64,000 nucleotides of DNA from Paraburkholderia bryophila (lineage in GTDB: Bacteria; Pseudomonadota; Gammaproteobacteria; Burkholderiales; Burkholderiaceae), in contig NZ_JACCAS010000001.1 of NCBI RefSeq assembly GCF_013409255.1, positions 682,001-746,000 of the forward strand, written 5' to 3'. Positions 26,069 through 35,076 of this stretch are shown in pieces. A program made the translations under genes and the position numbers. Positions within the stretch are counted from its first letter, which is position 1, and each line of letters opens with the position of its first letter. The notes below the pieces were generated by a model that saw only the letters and a list, made by a program, of their open reading frames with translations, did not search any database and had not been told where the DNA came from.

Positions 26069-29000
26069 TCAGTAGACGTCGCGTGCATAGCGCTTTTCTC
26101 GCGCGAGGCGGCTCACGTAGTCGAGCGCTTTTTCGTCGCTCATGCCGCCGTGTCGCGCGACGATGTCCTTCAACGCCGCGTCGACGTCTTTCGCCATGCG
26201 ATTGGCGTCGCCGCAGACGTAGAAATACGCACCGTCTTCGAGCCATGACCACAGTTGCGCACCCTGCTCGCGCATGCGGTCCTGCACATAGATCTTGTCC
26301 GCCTGATCGCGCGAGAACGCGACGTCGAGCCGGTTGAGCAGACCGTCGTCGCGCATGGCTTCGAGTTCGTCGCGATAGTAGAAATCGGACGACGCATGTT
26401 GCTCGCCGAAGAAGAGCCAGTTGCGCCCGGTGTCGCCACGTGCACGCCGCTCGTGCAGAAAGCCGCGGAACGGTGCGACGCCGGTGCCGGGGCCGACCAT
26501 GATCATCGGCGTGTCCCCGCCGTGCGGCGGCCGGAAGTGCGCGGACTTCTGCACGAACACCGGCACGTCGACGTCGCCGGCGCGATCGGCGAGAAACGTC
26601 GACGACACGCCTTTGCGATGACGCCGGCCGTTGCTGTAACGCACGGCGGAAACCGTCAGATGCACTTCACCGGAATGCGCTTTTGGACTTGACGCGATCG
26701 AATACAGGCGCGGTTGCAGACGTTTGAGCATGCCGGTCAATTCGGTGGCGGTGAGCTTCACCGGAAACTCGTGCAGTACGTCGGCCAGTTGTTGGCCCCA
26801 CAACCATTGCTTTAGATCGGCCTTGCGCTCGGGCGTCAGCAGATCGCGCAGCGCGCCTTTACCGTTGCCCTTGCCGTTATCGCTGCGCGCGGCGATCAAC
26901 GCGAGCGCATCCGGATTCGGCCGTGCGATCTCGTAGTGCCGGTGCAGCGCATCGGCCAGACGCATCTCGCCCACGCCCGCCACCTGCACCAACGCGTCGG
27001 CGTTGGTGCAGGTGAGGCCGACCAATTCATCGACCAGCTCCGGGCAATTGCTCGGCCAGACGCCCAGCGCGTCGCCCGTTTCGTATTCGAGGCCGGATTC
27101 GTTTGTGCTGAGTGAAAAGTAGCGCGTGTCTTTCGCCGCGCCCTGCTTGTTCAGACGCAGATTCGCGACGAGCCGCGACGCGGCCGGCTGCGCTTTGCTC
27201 GGCACGGCGCCGGGGATCACCGCGTTGATCATGCCGCCGGGCGGCACCGCGTGCAGCGCGGCATCTTCTTCTTTAATGCGCACGATGATGCGTTCGAGCC
27301 ACGCGTCGGCGCTCTGCTGATAGTCGCTGTCGCAATCGACACGCTCCATCAGTCGCCGTGCGCCTTTGGCCGCGAGTCGTTCGTCGAGGCGGCGGCCGTG
27401 GCCGCAGAATTGATCGTAGTTGCGGTCGCCGAGCGCGAGGACAGCGAAGCGCACGCCGTCGAAGCGGGGCGCGGCGGCTGCGTCCTTCATTGCGTCCGTG
27501 CTCAATTCCGTCCAGAGACTTTGCGCGTTGTCGGGGGGATCGCCATCGCCGAACGTGCTGGTCATCAGCAACACGTATTGCGCCTTGGCCAGCGCCGACA
27601 CGTCGTAGTCCGCCATGCACGAGGTGCGGATTTCAAAACCCGACTCCATCAGACGCGTGGCGTAGCGTTCGGTGAGCGATTCGGTATTGCCGGTTTGCGA
27701 GGCCCACAGCAGCGTGACCTTGGGCCGTGCGCGTGCGATCCGCACGCCGGATGTTTGCGCGGTGTCTTGCAGCGTATGAGCGAGCGAGGTGGGCATGGCC
27801 ACTGACGCGGCGAGCGGCGCGCTGCGGCTAAATAGCCCCCCGAGCAAACCGTCCACGTAGAGGCGTTTCGTTGCATCGAACGGCGCGCTGATCGGCAGAA
27901 CCGGCACAGCGCTGCTGTCTCCACTAACACCCTGCTCCCGCGCCGAGCGCAAGCCACTGACGAAACCCGCGAGATAAGTCCGCTCGGCATCGGAGAACGA
28001 GGGCGCGGGCGTTGGTGGCAACTGCAACAAACGGGTGAGTGCTTCGATATGCGGCATAGACAGATCCTCGGCACTGGCCGTTGCAACACTCACTGACGTG
28101 GCGGTCACGCCCACCGCCAACGCGGATGCAGATGCAGATGCATCGGCAAACTTAACCGTGTCATCGTTCGAAATCGGCTCGGCAATGTCGACGCGCACCG
28201 CACTCAGCGCGACCGCGCAAAACTTGAGTTCGGGTTGCTGCGAGACCGGATCGATTGCATCGCTCGTCACGGCGTTGATGCACAGGTCGTCGCCGAACAC
28301 GTCGTTCCAGTGCATCGGCGCGAAGCAGTTGCCCGCGCTCACGCGTTCGGTCACGACTGCCGGCAACACAGCCCGGCCGCGGCGCGAACGAATCTCCACC
28401 GGGTCTTTGGCCTTGATACCGAGCGCGGCCGCGTCTTCGGGATGAATCTCGACGAACGGCCCCGGGTTCAGCTTGTTGAGCATCGCGACCTTGCCGGTCT
28501 TGGTCATGGTGTGCCATTGATGCTGCAACCGGCCGGTGTTCAGCACGATCGGAAATTCGCGATCGGGCAATTCGGCCGGCGCCGCATAAGCGCGCGCGAA
28601 AAACATCGCGCGCCCGCTGGCGGTCGGAAACACGAGCCGCGGATGGCTGCCGTCCGGCAACGCTTTCAGCGTCTGGCTAACGCCGTCGTTGAGGTAGCGC
28701 ACAGGATTGCGTCCGCTCGAATCGTCCGCCGCCAGCGGCCATTGCAACGGCGTTTCCTTCAAACGCCGATGGCTCGCGCCACGCAGGTCGTAGCCGGTTT
28801 TTGGATTCGATGCCCGCGTGATTTCCGCGAAAACTTCGTCGGCGCTCTCATAGCTGAAGGCTTCGGCAAAGCCCATTTCACACGCCACGCGCGCGATGAT
28901 CTGCCAGTCCGGCAACGCCGCGCCCGGCGGTTCGATGCCCTTTTGCATCAGCGTAAGATTGCGCTCCGAGTTGATCATCACGCCTTCCGCTTCGGCCCAT

Positions 29001-30343
29001 AACGCGCCGGGCAGCAGCACGTCGGCGTAGCGATTCGTCTCGGTGTCGAGAAACGCGTCCTGCGAAATCACCAGCTCCGCGGCGCGCAAACCGGCAATCG
29101 CGCTCTGCCGGTTCGCGACGCTCGCCACCGGATTCGTGCAGATGATCCAGCAGGCCTTGATCTCGCCCGCGGCCATGCGCGTGAACATATCGATCGTGCC
29201 GTTGCCGACTTCGGCCTTCAACGTGCCCGGCGGAATCGCCCAAAGCGCCTCGATAAACGCGCGGTCTTCCTCCGCCAGCACCGACCGCTGCCCCGGCAAT
29301 CCCGGACCCATGTAGCCCATTTCGCGGCCGCCCATCGCATTCGGCTGGCCGGTCAGCGAAAACGGCCCGCTGCCGCGGCGGCAGATCTTGCCGGTCGCCA
29401 GATGCAGGTTGCAGATCGCGTTGGTGTGCCACGTACCGTGCGTGCTCTGATTCAGGCCCATGGTCCAGCAACTGATCCACTCTTTTGCGGTGCCGATCAT
29501 CTGAGCCGCGCGGCGAATCGCTTCGGCAGGCAAGCCCGTGATCCGCGCAACGTTCTCGGGTGTGTAGTCCGCCAGAAACGCGGGCATCGCGTCCCAGCCT
29601 TCGGTGGCCTCGGCGATAAAAGCGGCATCCGTCTGGCCGTTTTCGTGCAAAAGGTGCAGCAGGCCGTTGAGCAGCGCGAGATCGGTGCCCGGTTTGATCT
29701 GCATGAACAGATCGGCTTTCTCGGCGGTCGTGTTGCGGCGCGGATCGACGACGATCAGCTTCGCGCCGGCCTTCACGCGATCCATCATCCGCAGGAACAG
29801 AATCGGATGACAGTCGGCCATGTTCGCGCCGATCACGAAGAACACGTCGGCGTGATCGAGGTCGTCATACGAGCCCGGCGGGCCGTCCGCGCCGAGCGAC
29901 AGCTTGTAGCCGCTGCCCGCGCTCGCCATGCACAGACGCGAGTTCGATTCGATATTGTTGGTGCCGACGAAACCCTTGGCGAGCTTGTTGACGAGGTACT
30001 GCGCTTCGATCGACATCTGCCCGGACACGTAGAACGACAGCGCGTCCGGTCCATGTTCGTCGAGCAAACCGCGCAATCGCGCTGCCGTGCTGCTGATCGC
30101 CTGCGCCATCGGCAGCGGCGCCGGGTCCTGGTCGCGCGCGTGACGCACGAACGCGCCTTCCAGACGCCCCGATTTGCGCAACGCGACGTGTGCCGATTGC
30201 CCCTTCGTGCAGAGCCGTCCGAAGTTGGCCGGATGTTCCTTGTCGCCGGAAATCTTCACGACCTGCCCGTCCTCGACGTGCAGCACCATGCCGCAGCCGA
30301 CGCCGCAGTAGGGGCACACCGTTTTGACGTTAGAGGAAGACAT
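26069..30343 (-). CDS. nasA: Assimilatory nitrate reductase fused to a sulfite-reductase-type flavoprotein
   Basis: This 1424-residue fusion starts with the [4Fe-4S] motif CPYCGVGC (Cys10, 13, 17) and a molybdopterin oxidoreductase catalytic region to about residue 700. A short linker follows, then a flavodoxin-like FMN domain from about 876 (LLWASQTGNTES), an FAD domain with RLYSIASSP near 1210, and an NADPH-binding region (GPGTGVAPFRG) near 1275. Electrons would flow NADPH-FAD-FMN-FeS-Mo in a single chain, so no separate reductase is needed. It reduces nitrate to nitrite in the cytoplasm for NirBD. The start at ATG 30343 is preferred over an in-frame TTG at 30352; neither has a clear ribosome-binding site. 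Confidence 0.93.
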   Translation of the reverse strand: MSSSNVKTVCPYCGVGCGMVLHVEDGQVVKISGDKEHPANFGRLCTKGQSAHVALRKSGRLEGAFVRHARDQDPAPLPMAQAISSTAARLRGLLDEHGPDALSFYVSGQMSIEAQYLVNKLAKGFVGTNNIESNSRLCMASAGSGYKLSLGADGPPGSYDDLDHADVFFVIGANMADCHPILFLRMMDRVKAGAKLIVVDPRRNTTAEKADLFMQIKPGTDLALLNGLLHLLHENGQTDAAFIAEATEGWDAMPAFLADYTPENVARITGLPAEAIRRAAQMIGTAKEWISCWTMGLNQSTHGTWHTNAICNLHLATGKICRRGSGPFSLTGQPNAMGGREMGYMGPGLPGQRSVLAEEDRAFIEALWAIPPGTLKAEVGNGTIDMFTRMAAGEIKACWIICTNPVASVANRQSAIAGLRAAELVISQDAFLDTETNRYADVLLPGALWAEAEGVMINSERNLTLMQKGIEPPGAALPDWQIIARVACEMGFAEAFSYESADEVFAEITRASNPKTGYDLRGASHRRLKETPLQWPLAADDSSGRNPVRYLNDGVSQTLKALPDGSHPRLVFPTASGRAMFFARAYAAPAELPDREFPIVLNTGRLQHQWHTMTKTGKVAMLNKLNPGPFVEIHPEDAAALGIKAKDPVEIRSRRGRAVLPAVVTERVSAGNCFAPMHWNDVFGDDLCINAVTSDAIDPVSQQPELKFCAVALSAVRVDIAEPISNDDTVKFADASASASALAVGVTATSVSVATASAEDLSMPHIEALTRLLQLPPTPAPSFSDAERTYLAGFVSGLRSAREQGVSGDSSAVPVLPISAPFDATKRLYVDGLLGGLFSRSAPLAASVAMPTSLAHTLQDTAQTSGVRIARARPKVTLLWASQTGNTESLTERYATRLMESGFEIRTSCMADYDVSALAKAQYVLLMTSTFGDGDPPDNAQSLWTELSTDAMKDAAAAPRFDGVRFAVLALGDRNYDQFCGHGRRLDERLAAKGARRLMERVDCDSDYQQSADAWLERIIVRIKEEDAALHAVPPGGMINAVIPGAVPSKAQPAASRLVANLRLNKQGAAKDTRYFSLSTNESGLEYETGDALGVWPSNCPELVDELVGLTCTNADALVQVAGVGEMRLADALHRHYEIARPNPDALALIAARSDNGKGNGKGALRDLLTPERKADLKQWLWGQQLADVLHEFPVKLTATELTGMLKRLQPRLYSIASSPKAHSGEVHLTVSAVRYSNGRRHRKGVSSTFLADRAGDVDVPVFVQKSAHFRPPHGGDTPMIMVGPGTGVAPFRGFLHERRARGDTGRNWLFFGEQHASSDFYYRDELEAMRDDGLLNRLDVAFSRDQADKIYVQDRMREQGAQLWSWLEDGAYFYVCGDANRMAKDVDAALKDIVARHGGMSDEKALDYVSRLAREKRYARDVY

Positions 30344-30378
30344 GGCGGGCAATGTGGCTCAGCAAAGTTAGCGGGCGA

Positions 30379-30732
30379 TCAAACCGCGACCCACACCTGA
30401 CCGTTTTCCACGCGCGTATCGAACGCGCTGACGGAATACGCGGGCGTTTCCAGACACTCGCCGGTACGCAGATCGAAGTGATGCTTGTAGATCGGCGATG
30501 CGACCACGACGCGTTCGCCGAGACTGCCGATCAGGCCACGCGACAGCACCGCCGCCTGCGAGCCCGGATCGAAGTTCTCGATCGCATAGACGGCGGCGTG
30601 TGCGTGACCGTCGTTCACGTGAAATACGGCTACCTGTTCGCCGTCGACGAGCGCGCAGACGCCCGTGTTGGGGACGATTTCATCGAGCGGGCAAACGGCC
30701 TGCCAGGCGCGCGGCACGCGGTCTTGGTTCAT
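30379..30732 (-). CDS. nirD: Assimilatory nitrite reductase small subunit
   Basis: This 117-residue protein has the Rieske-like fold of NirD but lacks the CxH iron-sulfur ligands, as is usual for NirD (for example ENFDPGSQAAVLSRG where a Rieske centre would have Cys-x-His). It pairs with NirB to reduce nitrite to ammonium with NADH. It lies between nirB and the nitrate reductase gene on the same strand, with gaps of about 40 and 35 bp, in one operon. Confidence 0.93.
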   Translation of the reverse strand: MNQDRVPRAWQAVCPLDEIVPNTGVCALVDGEQVAVFHVNDGHAHAAVYAIENFDPGSQAAVLSRGLIGSLGERVVVASPIYKHHFDLRTGECLETPAYSVSAFDTRVENGQVWVAV

Positions 30733-30773
30733 GGCGAAGTCCTCGGTAAATAGCGCAATGCGCGTGGATCAGA

Positions 30774-33320
30774 TCAGACGGTTTCGACGACGACCGGAAT
30801 CGCCGCCAGCCGGGTTTGCCGTTCGGTGGGCGTGGCCGGTCGGATCTGGCCGCGCTCTTCGACGAACGTCACGTTGCGGTCCGGCTCGCTGCTGTTGACG
30901 AAGTGACGGAAGCGCTTGCGCGTTTCCGGATCGGTCACGGCCTTCTTCCACTCGCATTCGTACGTATCGACCACGTGCTGCAGATCAGCTTCGAGTTCTG
31001 CGGCTACGCCGAGACGATCGTTGACGACCACGTCGATCAGATATGCGAGTCCGCCTTCGAGGTTCTCGCGCCACACGCTGGTGCGTTGCAGACGATCGGC
31101 CGTGCGCACGTAGAACATCAGAAAGCGGTCGATGTAACGCACCAACGTGTCTTTATCCAGATCCGACGCGAGCAGTTCGGCATGGCGAGGCTTCATGCCG
31201 CCGTTGCCGCACACGTAGAGATTCCAGCCCTTTTCGGTGGCGATGATGCCGACGTCCTTACCCTGCGCTTCCGCGCATTCGCGCGTGCAGCCCGACACGC
31301 CGAACTTGATCTTGTGCGGCGTGCGCAGACCCTTGTAGCGGTTCTCGATTTCGACCGCGAGCCCGACCGAATCGCCGACACCGTAGCGGCACCACGTCGA
31401 ACCGACGCACGACTTCACCGTGCGCAGCGACTTGCCGTACGCATGACCGGATTCGAAACCGGCGGCGATCAGTTCTTCCCAGATGAACGGCAGTTGCTCG
31501 ACGCGCGCGCCGAACAGATCGACCCGCTGACCGCCGGTGATCTTCGTGTACAGCCCGTATTTCTTCGCGACCTGACCAACGGCGATCAAACCGTCGGGCG
31601 TCACTTCGCCGCCCGCCATGCGCGGCACGACCGAGTACGTGCCGTCGCGCTGGATATTGGCGAGGTAGTAGTCGTTGGTGTCCTGCAGCGACGCGTGTTC
31701 TTTCTTCAGCACGAACTCGTTCCAGCACGACGCGAGAATGCTCGCCACCGCCGGTTTGCAGATATCGCAGCCGAGGCCATGACCGTGCCTCGCGAGCAAT
31801 TCGCCGAAGCTGCGCACTTCACCCACCCGCACGAGGTGATACAACTCCTGGCGGGAAAACGGAAAGTGTTCGCAGAGATGGTTGTTGACCGCGAGCCCCT
31901 GCTTTTTCATTTCGGCCTTCATCACCTGCGTGACGAGCGGCACGCAGCCGCCGCACGAGGTGCCCGCGCCGGTCGCGCACTTGAGCGCGCCGATATCGGT
32001 TGCGCCCGCACCCACCGCCGCGCACAACGCTCCCTTCGACACGTTGTTGCACGAGCAGATCTGCGCGGCGTCGGGCAGCGCGTCGACGCCGAGCGCCGGT
32101 TTCGCGTTGCCGTCGGCTTGCGGCAGGATCAGGAATTCAGGCGCTTCCGGCAGCTCGATGCGGTTCAACATCATCTGCAACAGCGTGCCGTATTCGCTCG
32201 CGTCGCCGACCATCACGCCGCCCAGCAGATACTTGCCGCATTCGGAGACCACCAGCTTCTTGTAGACCTGCTTGCGTTCGTCGCTGAACTGATAGGCACG
32301 GCTGCCCGGCGTGTTGCCGTGCGCGTCGCCGATACTCGCCACGTCGACGCCCATTAGCTTCAGCTTGGTGCTCATGTCGGCGCCGGCGAATTCGGCGCCG
32401 GTCGTTTCACCCAGCAACTGCTTTGCCACCGCGCGCGCCATCTCGTAGCCGGGCGCAACAAGGCCGAACAACTGGCCGTTCCATAGCGCGCACTCGCCGA
32501 TCGCGTAGATGTGCGGGTCGCTGGTGCGGCACGCGTTGTCGATCACGATGCCACCGCGTGGGCCGAGCGTCAGGCCGCTTTCGCGCGCCAGGTCGTCGCG
32601 CGGACGGATGCCCGCGGAGAACACGATCATGTCGGTGTCGAGATGGCTGCCGTCCGCGAACTGCATGCGGTGCGTGCCGGTTTCGCCGTCCACGATCGCC
32701 GTGGTGCTCTTTTGTGTGTGCACCGTCACGCCGAGTTCTTCGATTTTGGTGCGCAGCAGGCGGCCGCCGCCGTCGTCGACCTGCACCGCCATCAGACGCG
32801 GCGCGAATTCGACCACATGGGTTTGCAGGCCCATATCGCGCAGCGCTTTCGCGCATTCGAGACCGAGCAGCCCGCCGCCCACCACGGTACCGGTGGTCGA
32901 GCGCGTGCCGCATTCCTGCATCGCTTCGAGATCGTCGATGGTGCGGTACACGAAGCAATCGACGCGCTCGCGGCCCGACACCGGCGGCACGAACGGATAG
33001 GAGCCGGTGGCGAACACGAGCTTGTCGTAGGGCAAGGTCTCGCCCGTCGAGACCGTCACGCTGCGTGCGTCGCGATCGATCGCGACCGCTTTCGCATTCA
33101 GCTTGAGCAGCACGTTCTGTCGTTCGAAGAAGCCCGGTTCGACCAGCGACAAATCGTCCGCGCTCTTGCCCGCGAAGAACGCCGACAGATGCACGCGGTC
33201 GTAGGCCGGCCGCGACTCTTCGCACAGCACGGTGATGTCGAGACCGTGCGCGGCATCTTGCGCCAGGCATTCAACCAGTTTGTGGCCGACCATCCCGTGA
33301 CCGATAACGATGATTTTCAT
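30774..33320 (-). CDS. nirB: Assimilatory nitrite reductase large subunit
   Basis: The protein has 848 residues from ATG 33320, preceded by GAGGAC; the longer frame to 33545 would place the leader hairpins inside coding sequence and is rejected. The N-terminal FAD/NADH domain begins IIVIGHGMVGH. A BFD-like [2Fe-2S] domain has CSCNN...CATG...CGGC. The C-terminal siroheme-[4Fe-4S] site has CVGSTWC and CTREC. It converts nitrite to ammonium using NADH in the cytoplasm. It is the first gene of nirB-nirD-nasA, and its leader carries sigma-54, ANTAR-hairpin and terminator signals. Confidence 0.95.
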   Translation of the reverse strand: MKIIVIGHGMVGHKLVECLAQDAAHGLDITVLCEESRPAYDRVHLSAFFAGKSADDLSLVEPGFFERQNVLLKLNAKAVAIDRDARSVTVSTGETLPYDKLVFATGSYPFVPPVSGRERVDCFVYRTIDDLEAMQECGTRSTTGTVVGGGLLGLECAKALRDMGLQTHVVEFAPRLMAVQVDDGGGRLLRTKIEELGVTVHTQKSTTAIVDGETGTHRMQFADGSHLDTDMIVFSAGIRPRDDLARESGLTLGPRGGIVIDNACRTSDPHIYAIGECALWNGQLFGLVAPGYEMARAVAKQLLGETTGAEFAGADMSTKLKLMGVDVASIGDAHGNTPGSRAYQFSDERKQVYKKLVVSECGKYLLGGVMVGDASEYGTLLQMMLNRIELPEAPEFLILPQADGNAKPALGVDALPDAAQICSCNNVSKGALCAAVGAGATDIGALKCATGAGTSCGGCVPLVTQVMKAEMKKQGLAVNNHLCEHFPFSRQELYHLVRVGEVRSFGELLARHGHGLGCDICKPAVASILASCWNEFVLKKEHASLQDTNDYYLANIQRDGTYSVVPRMAGGEVTPDGLIAVGQVAKKYGLYTKITGGQRVDLFGARVEQLPFIWEELIAAGFESGHAYGKSLRTVKSCVGSTWCRYGVGDSVGLAVEIENRYKGLRTPHKIKFGVSGCTRECAEAQGKDVGIIATEKGWNLYVCGNGGMKPRHAELLASDLDKDTLVRYIDRFLMFYVRTADRLQRTSVWRENLEGGLAYLIDVVVNDRLGVAAELEADLQHVVDTYECEWKKAVTDPETRKRFRHFVNSSEPDRNVTFVEERGQIRPATPTERQTRLAAIPVVVETV

Positions 33321-33396
33321 GACCGCGGTGTCCTCAATGTGCTGGGCTTGCTGGATCTCATGCGCCGCCGCGCGACAGCAGCGAAAACGCTTCCGG

Positions 33397-33452
33397 AAAC
33401 GAAAACGGCGTCCCGCGAATCCAGTCGATGACTGAATCCGGGGGACGCCGTT
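33397..33452 (-). terminator. Leader terminator/attenuator upstream of nirB
   Basis: AACGGCGTCCC and GGGACGCCGTT form a perfect 11-bp stem with an inner CAGTC/GACTG stem. The minus-strand transcript then reads TTTTCGTTT. It lies between the predicted start site and nirB, so it would stop transcription unless antitermination occurs. Confidence 0.7.
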
Positions 33453-33496
33453 GTCCTGATCTGTGCTGCGGCGGGCGCTTTGTATTGCGCTCGCGA

Positions 33497-33514
33497 CGGA
33501 TCCACGTTGATCCG
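33497..33514 (-). promoter_or_regulatory. ANTAR-type hexaloop hairpin in the nirB leader
   Basis: The transcript would contain CGGATC-AACGTG-GATCCG, a 6-bp stem with a six-base loop whose first base is A and fourth base is G. These are the conserved loop positions of RNA targets of ANTAR antiterminators such as NasR and NasT. A weaker second hairpin (GCGC-N8-GCGC) follows. It sits only a few bases after the predicted start site and before the terminator. Confidence 0.55.
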
Positions 33515-33528
33515 ATGGCACGGCTTTA

Positions 33529-33544
33529 CGCAAAGGCCGTGCCA
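33529..33544 (-). promoter_or_regulatory. Sigma-54 promoter of nirB-nirD-nasA
   Basis: On the minus strand TGGCAC-N5-TTGCG matches the -24/-12 consensus, with exactly 10 bp between GG and GC. The start site would be near 33518. The same bases can also fold as a GGCACGGC/GCCGTGCC hairpin, but that would lie mostly outside the transcript. Confidence 0.7.
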
Positions 33545-33645
33545 ATGCGATGAAATGGGCGTGGCGAGGCCATGGCGCGGGGCTTGAACGGGAATGGCAC
33601 GCGCGTGCGGCAAATCATCGGCGCGATGCGTTTTGATGCAGCAAA

Positions 33646-33681
33646 GCACAGGGATGGTGCGACGCAGCACTGTGCGCGTGC
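33646..33681. promoter_or_regulatory. Tandem NtrC-like enhancer sites
   Basis: GCAC-N7-GTGC occurs at 33646-33660 (GCACA-GGGAT-GGTGC) and again at 33667-33681. The centres are 21 bp apart and about 135 and 156 bp upstream of the predicted sigma-54 start, the arrangement expected for two NtrC dimers on the same face of the helix. The first site is the better match to consensus. Confidence 0.6.
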
Positions 33682-33725
33682 GGCGTCCGGCTAACGGAGT
33701 GGAACGTCAACGCTGCCCGATACGC

Positions 33726-34934
33726 TTAAACGCCGGTCGGCAAGCGCGCCACGAAACACGTGCCCTCTTGCGCCGACGACCGGACTTCCAGCGTGCCACC
33801 GTGTGCGGAGACGATCTGCTTGCAGATATACAAGCCCAGCCCCAAGCCGCCGCCGGGCTTGCTGGTGGGTGGCCGCCAATAAGGCTCGAACACTTTGCTC
33901 AACACGTCCGCGGCGATTTCGTTGCCGCCGTTGATCACCGTCAGCACCAGCTCGGCGCGCTCGATACGCGCCTGCACCCGCACCGGAAACTCCGCGTCGC
34001 CATGTGTCACCGCATTGCCGAGCAGATTCGACAGCAACTGCTGCACGCGCGTGCGGTCGCAGCGCACCGGCGTGGTAATCGCGATGTCGTCGGCGAGCAG
34101 GCGCTGCGGATTGGCCTCGCGCACTTCCGCGACCACCGCCCGCAGCGCGCCGGCCAGATCGTCGACTTCGTCGATCGACACGCCGATACCCGAACCGAGC
34201 CGGCCACGCGCGAAGTCCATCACGTCGTCAATCAAACGCGCCATGCGCAAGGTGGAGGACTTCAGGCGCTGGCCAATTTTCACGAGATCGGGCTCGTTCT
34301 TGCGCAGCGACAGCAGTTCGGCGGTCGCGCTGACCGCCGACAGTGGATTGCGCAGATCGTGGCCGAGCACGGCGATGAACTGCTCACGCAGGCTGGCGGT
34401 TTCCCGCTCGCGAATCAGGGCCGTTTGAGCGGCTTCGTGACGCCCTTCGGTCACGAGCTGCATCGCGATCAGGTCCGCAAATCCTTCGAACATGCTCAGC
34501 GTGCGCGGGTTCGAGACCTCGGCCGGATTCGGGTCGATCGCGCAGAGATTACCGAAATAGCTGCCGTCGGGAAGAATGATCGGCACGGAAATATAACTGC
34601 CCAGCTTGTAGATTCGCGCCGTGTGGTGGCCGTGATAAACCGGGTCCTTGCCGAAATTGTCGATCACGATGGTGGCCCGCGCCGCGCGCGACTCGAAGCA
34701 CAGCGTGGTCTGCAGTTCGAGCTGACCGCCCGCCATCAGGCCGAAGTTCACTTCGTCCTGCACCGCGCAGGCGGTCCAGCTGCGCTCAGAGACCCGGGCC
34801 ACGGCGGCGAAGCCCATCCCCGTGTTTTTGCAGATCAGGCGCAGGATCGCCGGCACAGCGCCGATACGCTGGACCGCCTCGATATCGCGCGCGATCTGCG
34901 CGTCTTCGCTATTGCCGAGCGGTAGATTCGTCAT
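33726..34934 (-). CDS. GAF-domain sensor histidine kinase
   Basis: This 402-residue cytoplasmic kinase has a GAF domain at about residues 25-165, a HisKA dimerisation domain with phospho-acceptor His192 (LGHDLRNPLSA) and a C-terminal HATPase_c domain ending near GLGLYICKQIV. No membrane segment is seen. It is divergent from a single-domain receiver protein gene, its likely partner. The GAF ligand is unknown. Although it sits directly upstream of the nitrite reductase operon, the intervening terminator/promoter region argues for independent transcription. Confidence 0.9.
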   Translation of the reverse strand: MTNLPLGNSEDAQIARDIEAVQRIGAVPAILRLICKNTGMGFAAVARVSERSWTACAVQDEVNFGLMAGGQLELQTTLCFESRAARATIVIDNFGKDPVYHGHHTARIYKLGSYISVPIILPDGSYFGNLCAIDPNPAEVSNPRTLSMFEGFADLIAMQLVTEGRHEAAQTALIRERETASLREQFIAVLGHDLRNPLSAVSATAELLSLRKNEPDLVKIGQRLKSSTLRMARLIDDVMDFARGRLGSGIGVSIDEVDDLAGALRAVVAEVREANPQRLLADDIAITTPVRCDRTRVQQLLSNLLGNAVTHGDAEFPVRVQARIERAELVLTVINGGNEIAADVLSKVFEPYWRPPTSKPGGGLGLGLYICKQIVSAHGGTLEVRSSAQEGTCFVARLPTGV

Positions 34935-35034
34935 AGAGAAACAGTGCTGGAAGTTTTGCGCGGAGGGCCTGAGAGCGGGCCGGAAAACGAAAAAGCGTCG
35001 AGTAACAATTCTATTGGGACTTCAAATTGCTCAC

Positions 35035-35064
35035 TACCAGGAATACACATACCAGGAATACTCA
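35035..35064. repeat. 15-bp direct repeat before the receiver gene
   Basis: TACCAGGAATACACA is followed immediately by TACCAGGAATACTCA, ending just before the AGGGGAAG ribosome-binding site of the receiver gene, within the divergent kinase/receiver promoter region. It may be an operator for a protein bound as a tandem dimer or a replication-slippage product. Confidence 0.65.
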
Positions 35065-35076
35065 TAGGGGAAGCCG

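Larger units (their letters stand above)
33321..33725 (-). other. nirB regulatory region
   Basis: There is no gene in this 405-bp gap. In the direction of nirB transcription it contains two NtrC-like sites, a sigma-54 element, a hexaloop hairpin, a hairpin with a U-rich tail, and a ribosome-binding site. Each element is listed separately. Confidence 0.75.

Noticed and set aside
33321..33545. N-terminal extension of nirB in the longer frame
   Set aside because: It would place the hexaloop hairpin and terminator inside coding sequence, while ATG 33320 has a GAGGAC ribosome-binding site and starts the expected FAD-binding motif.
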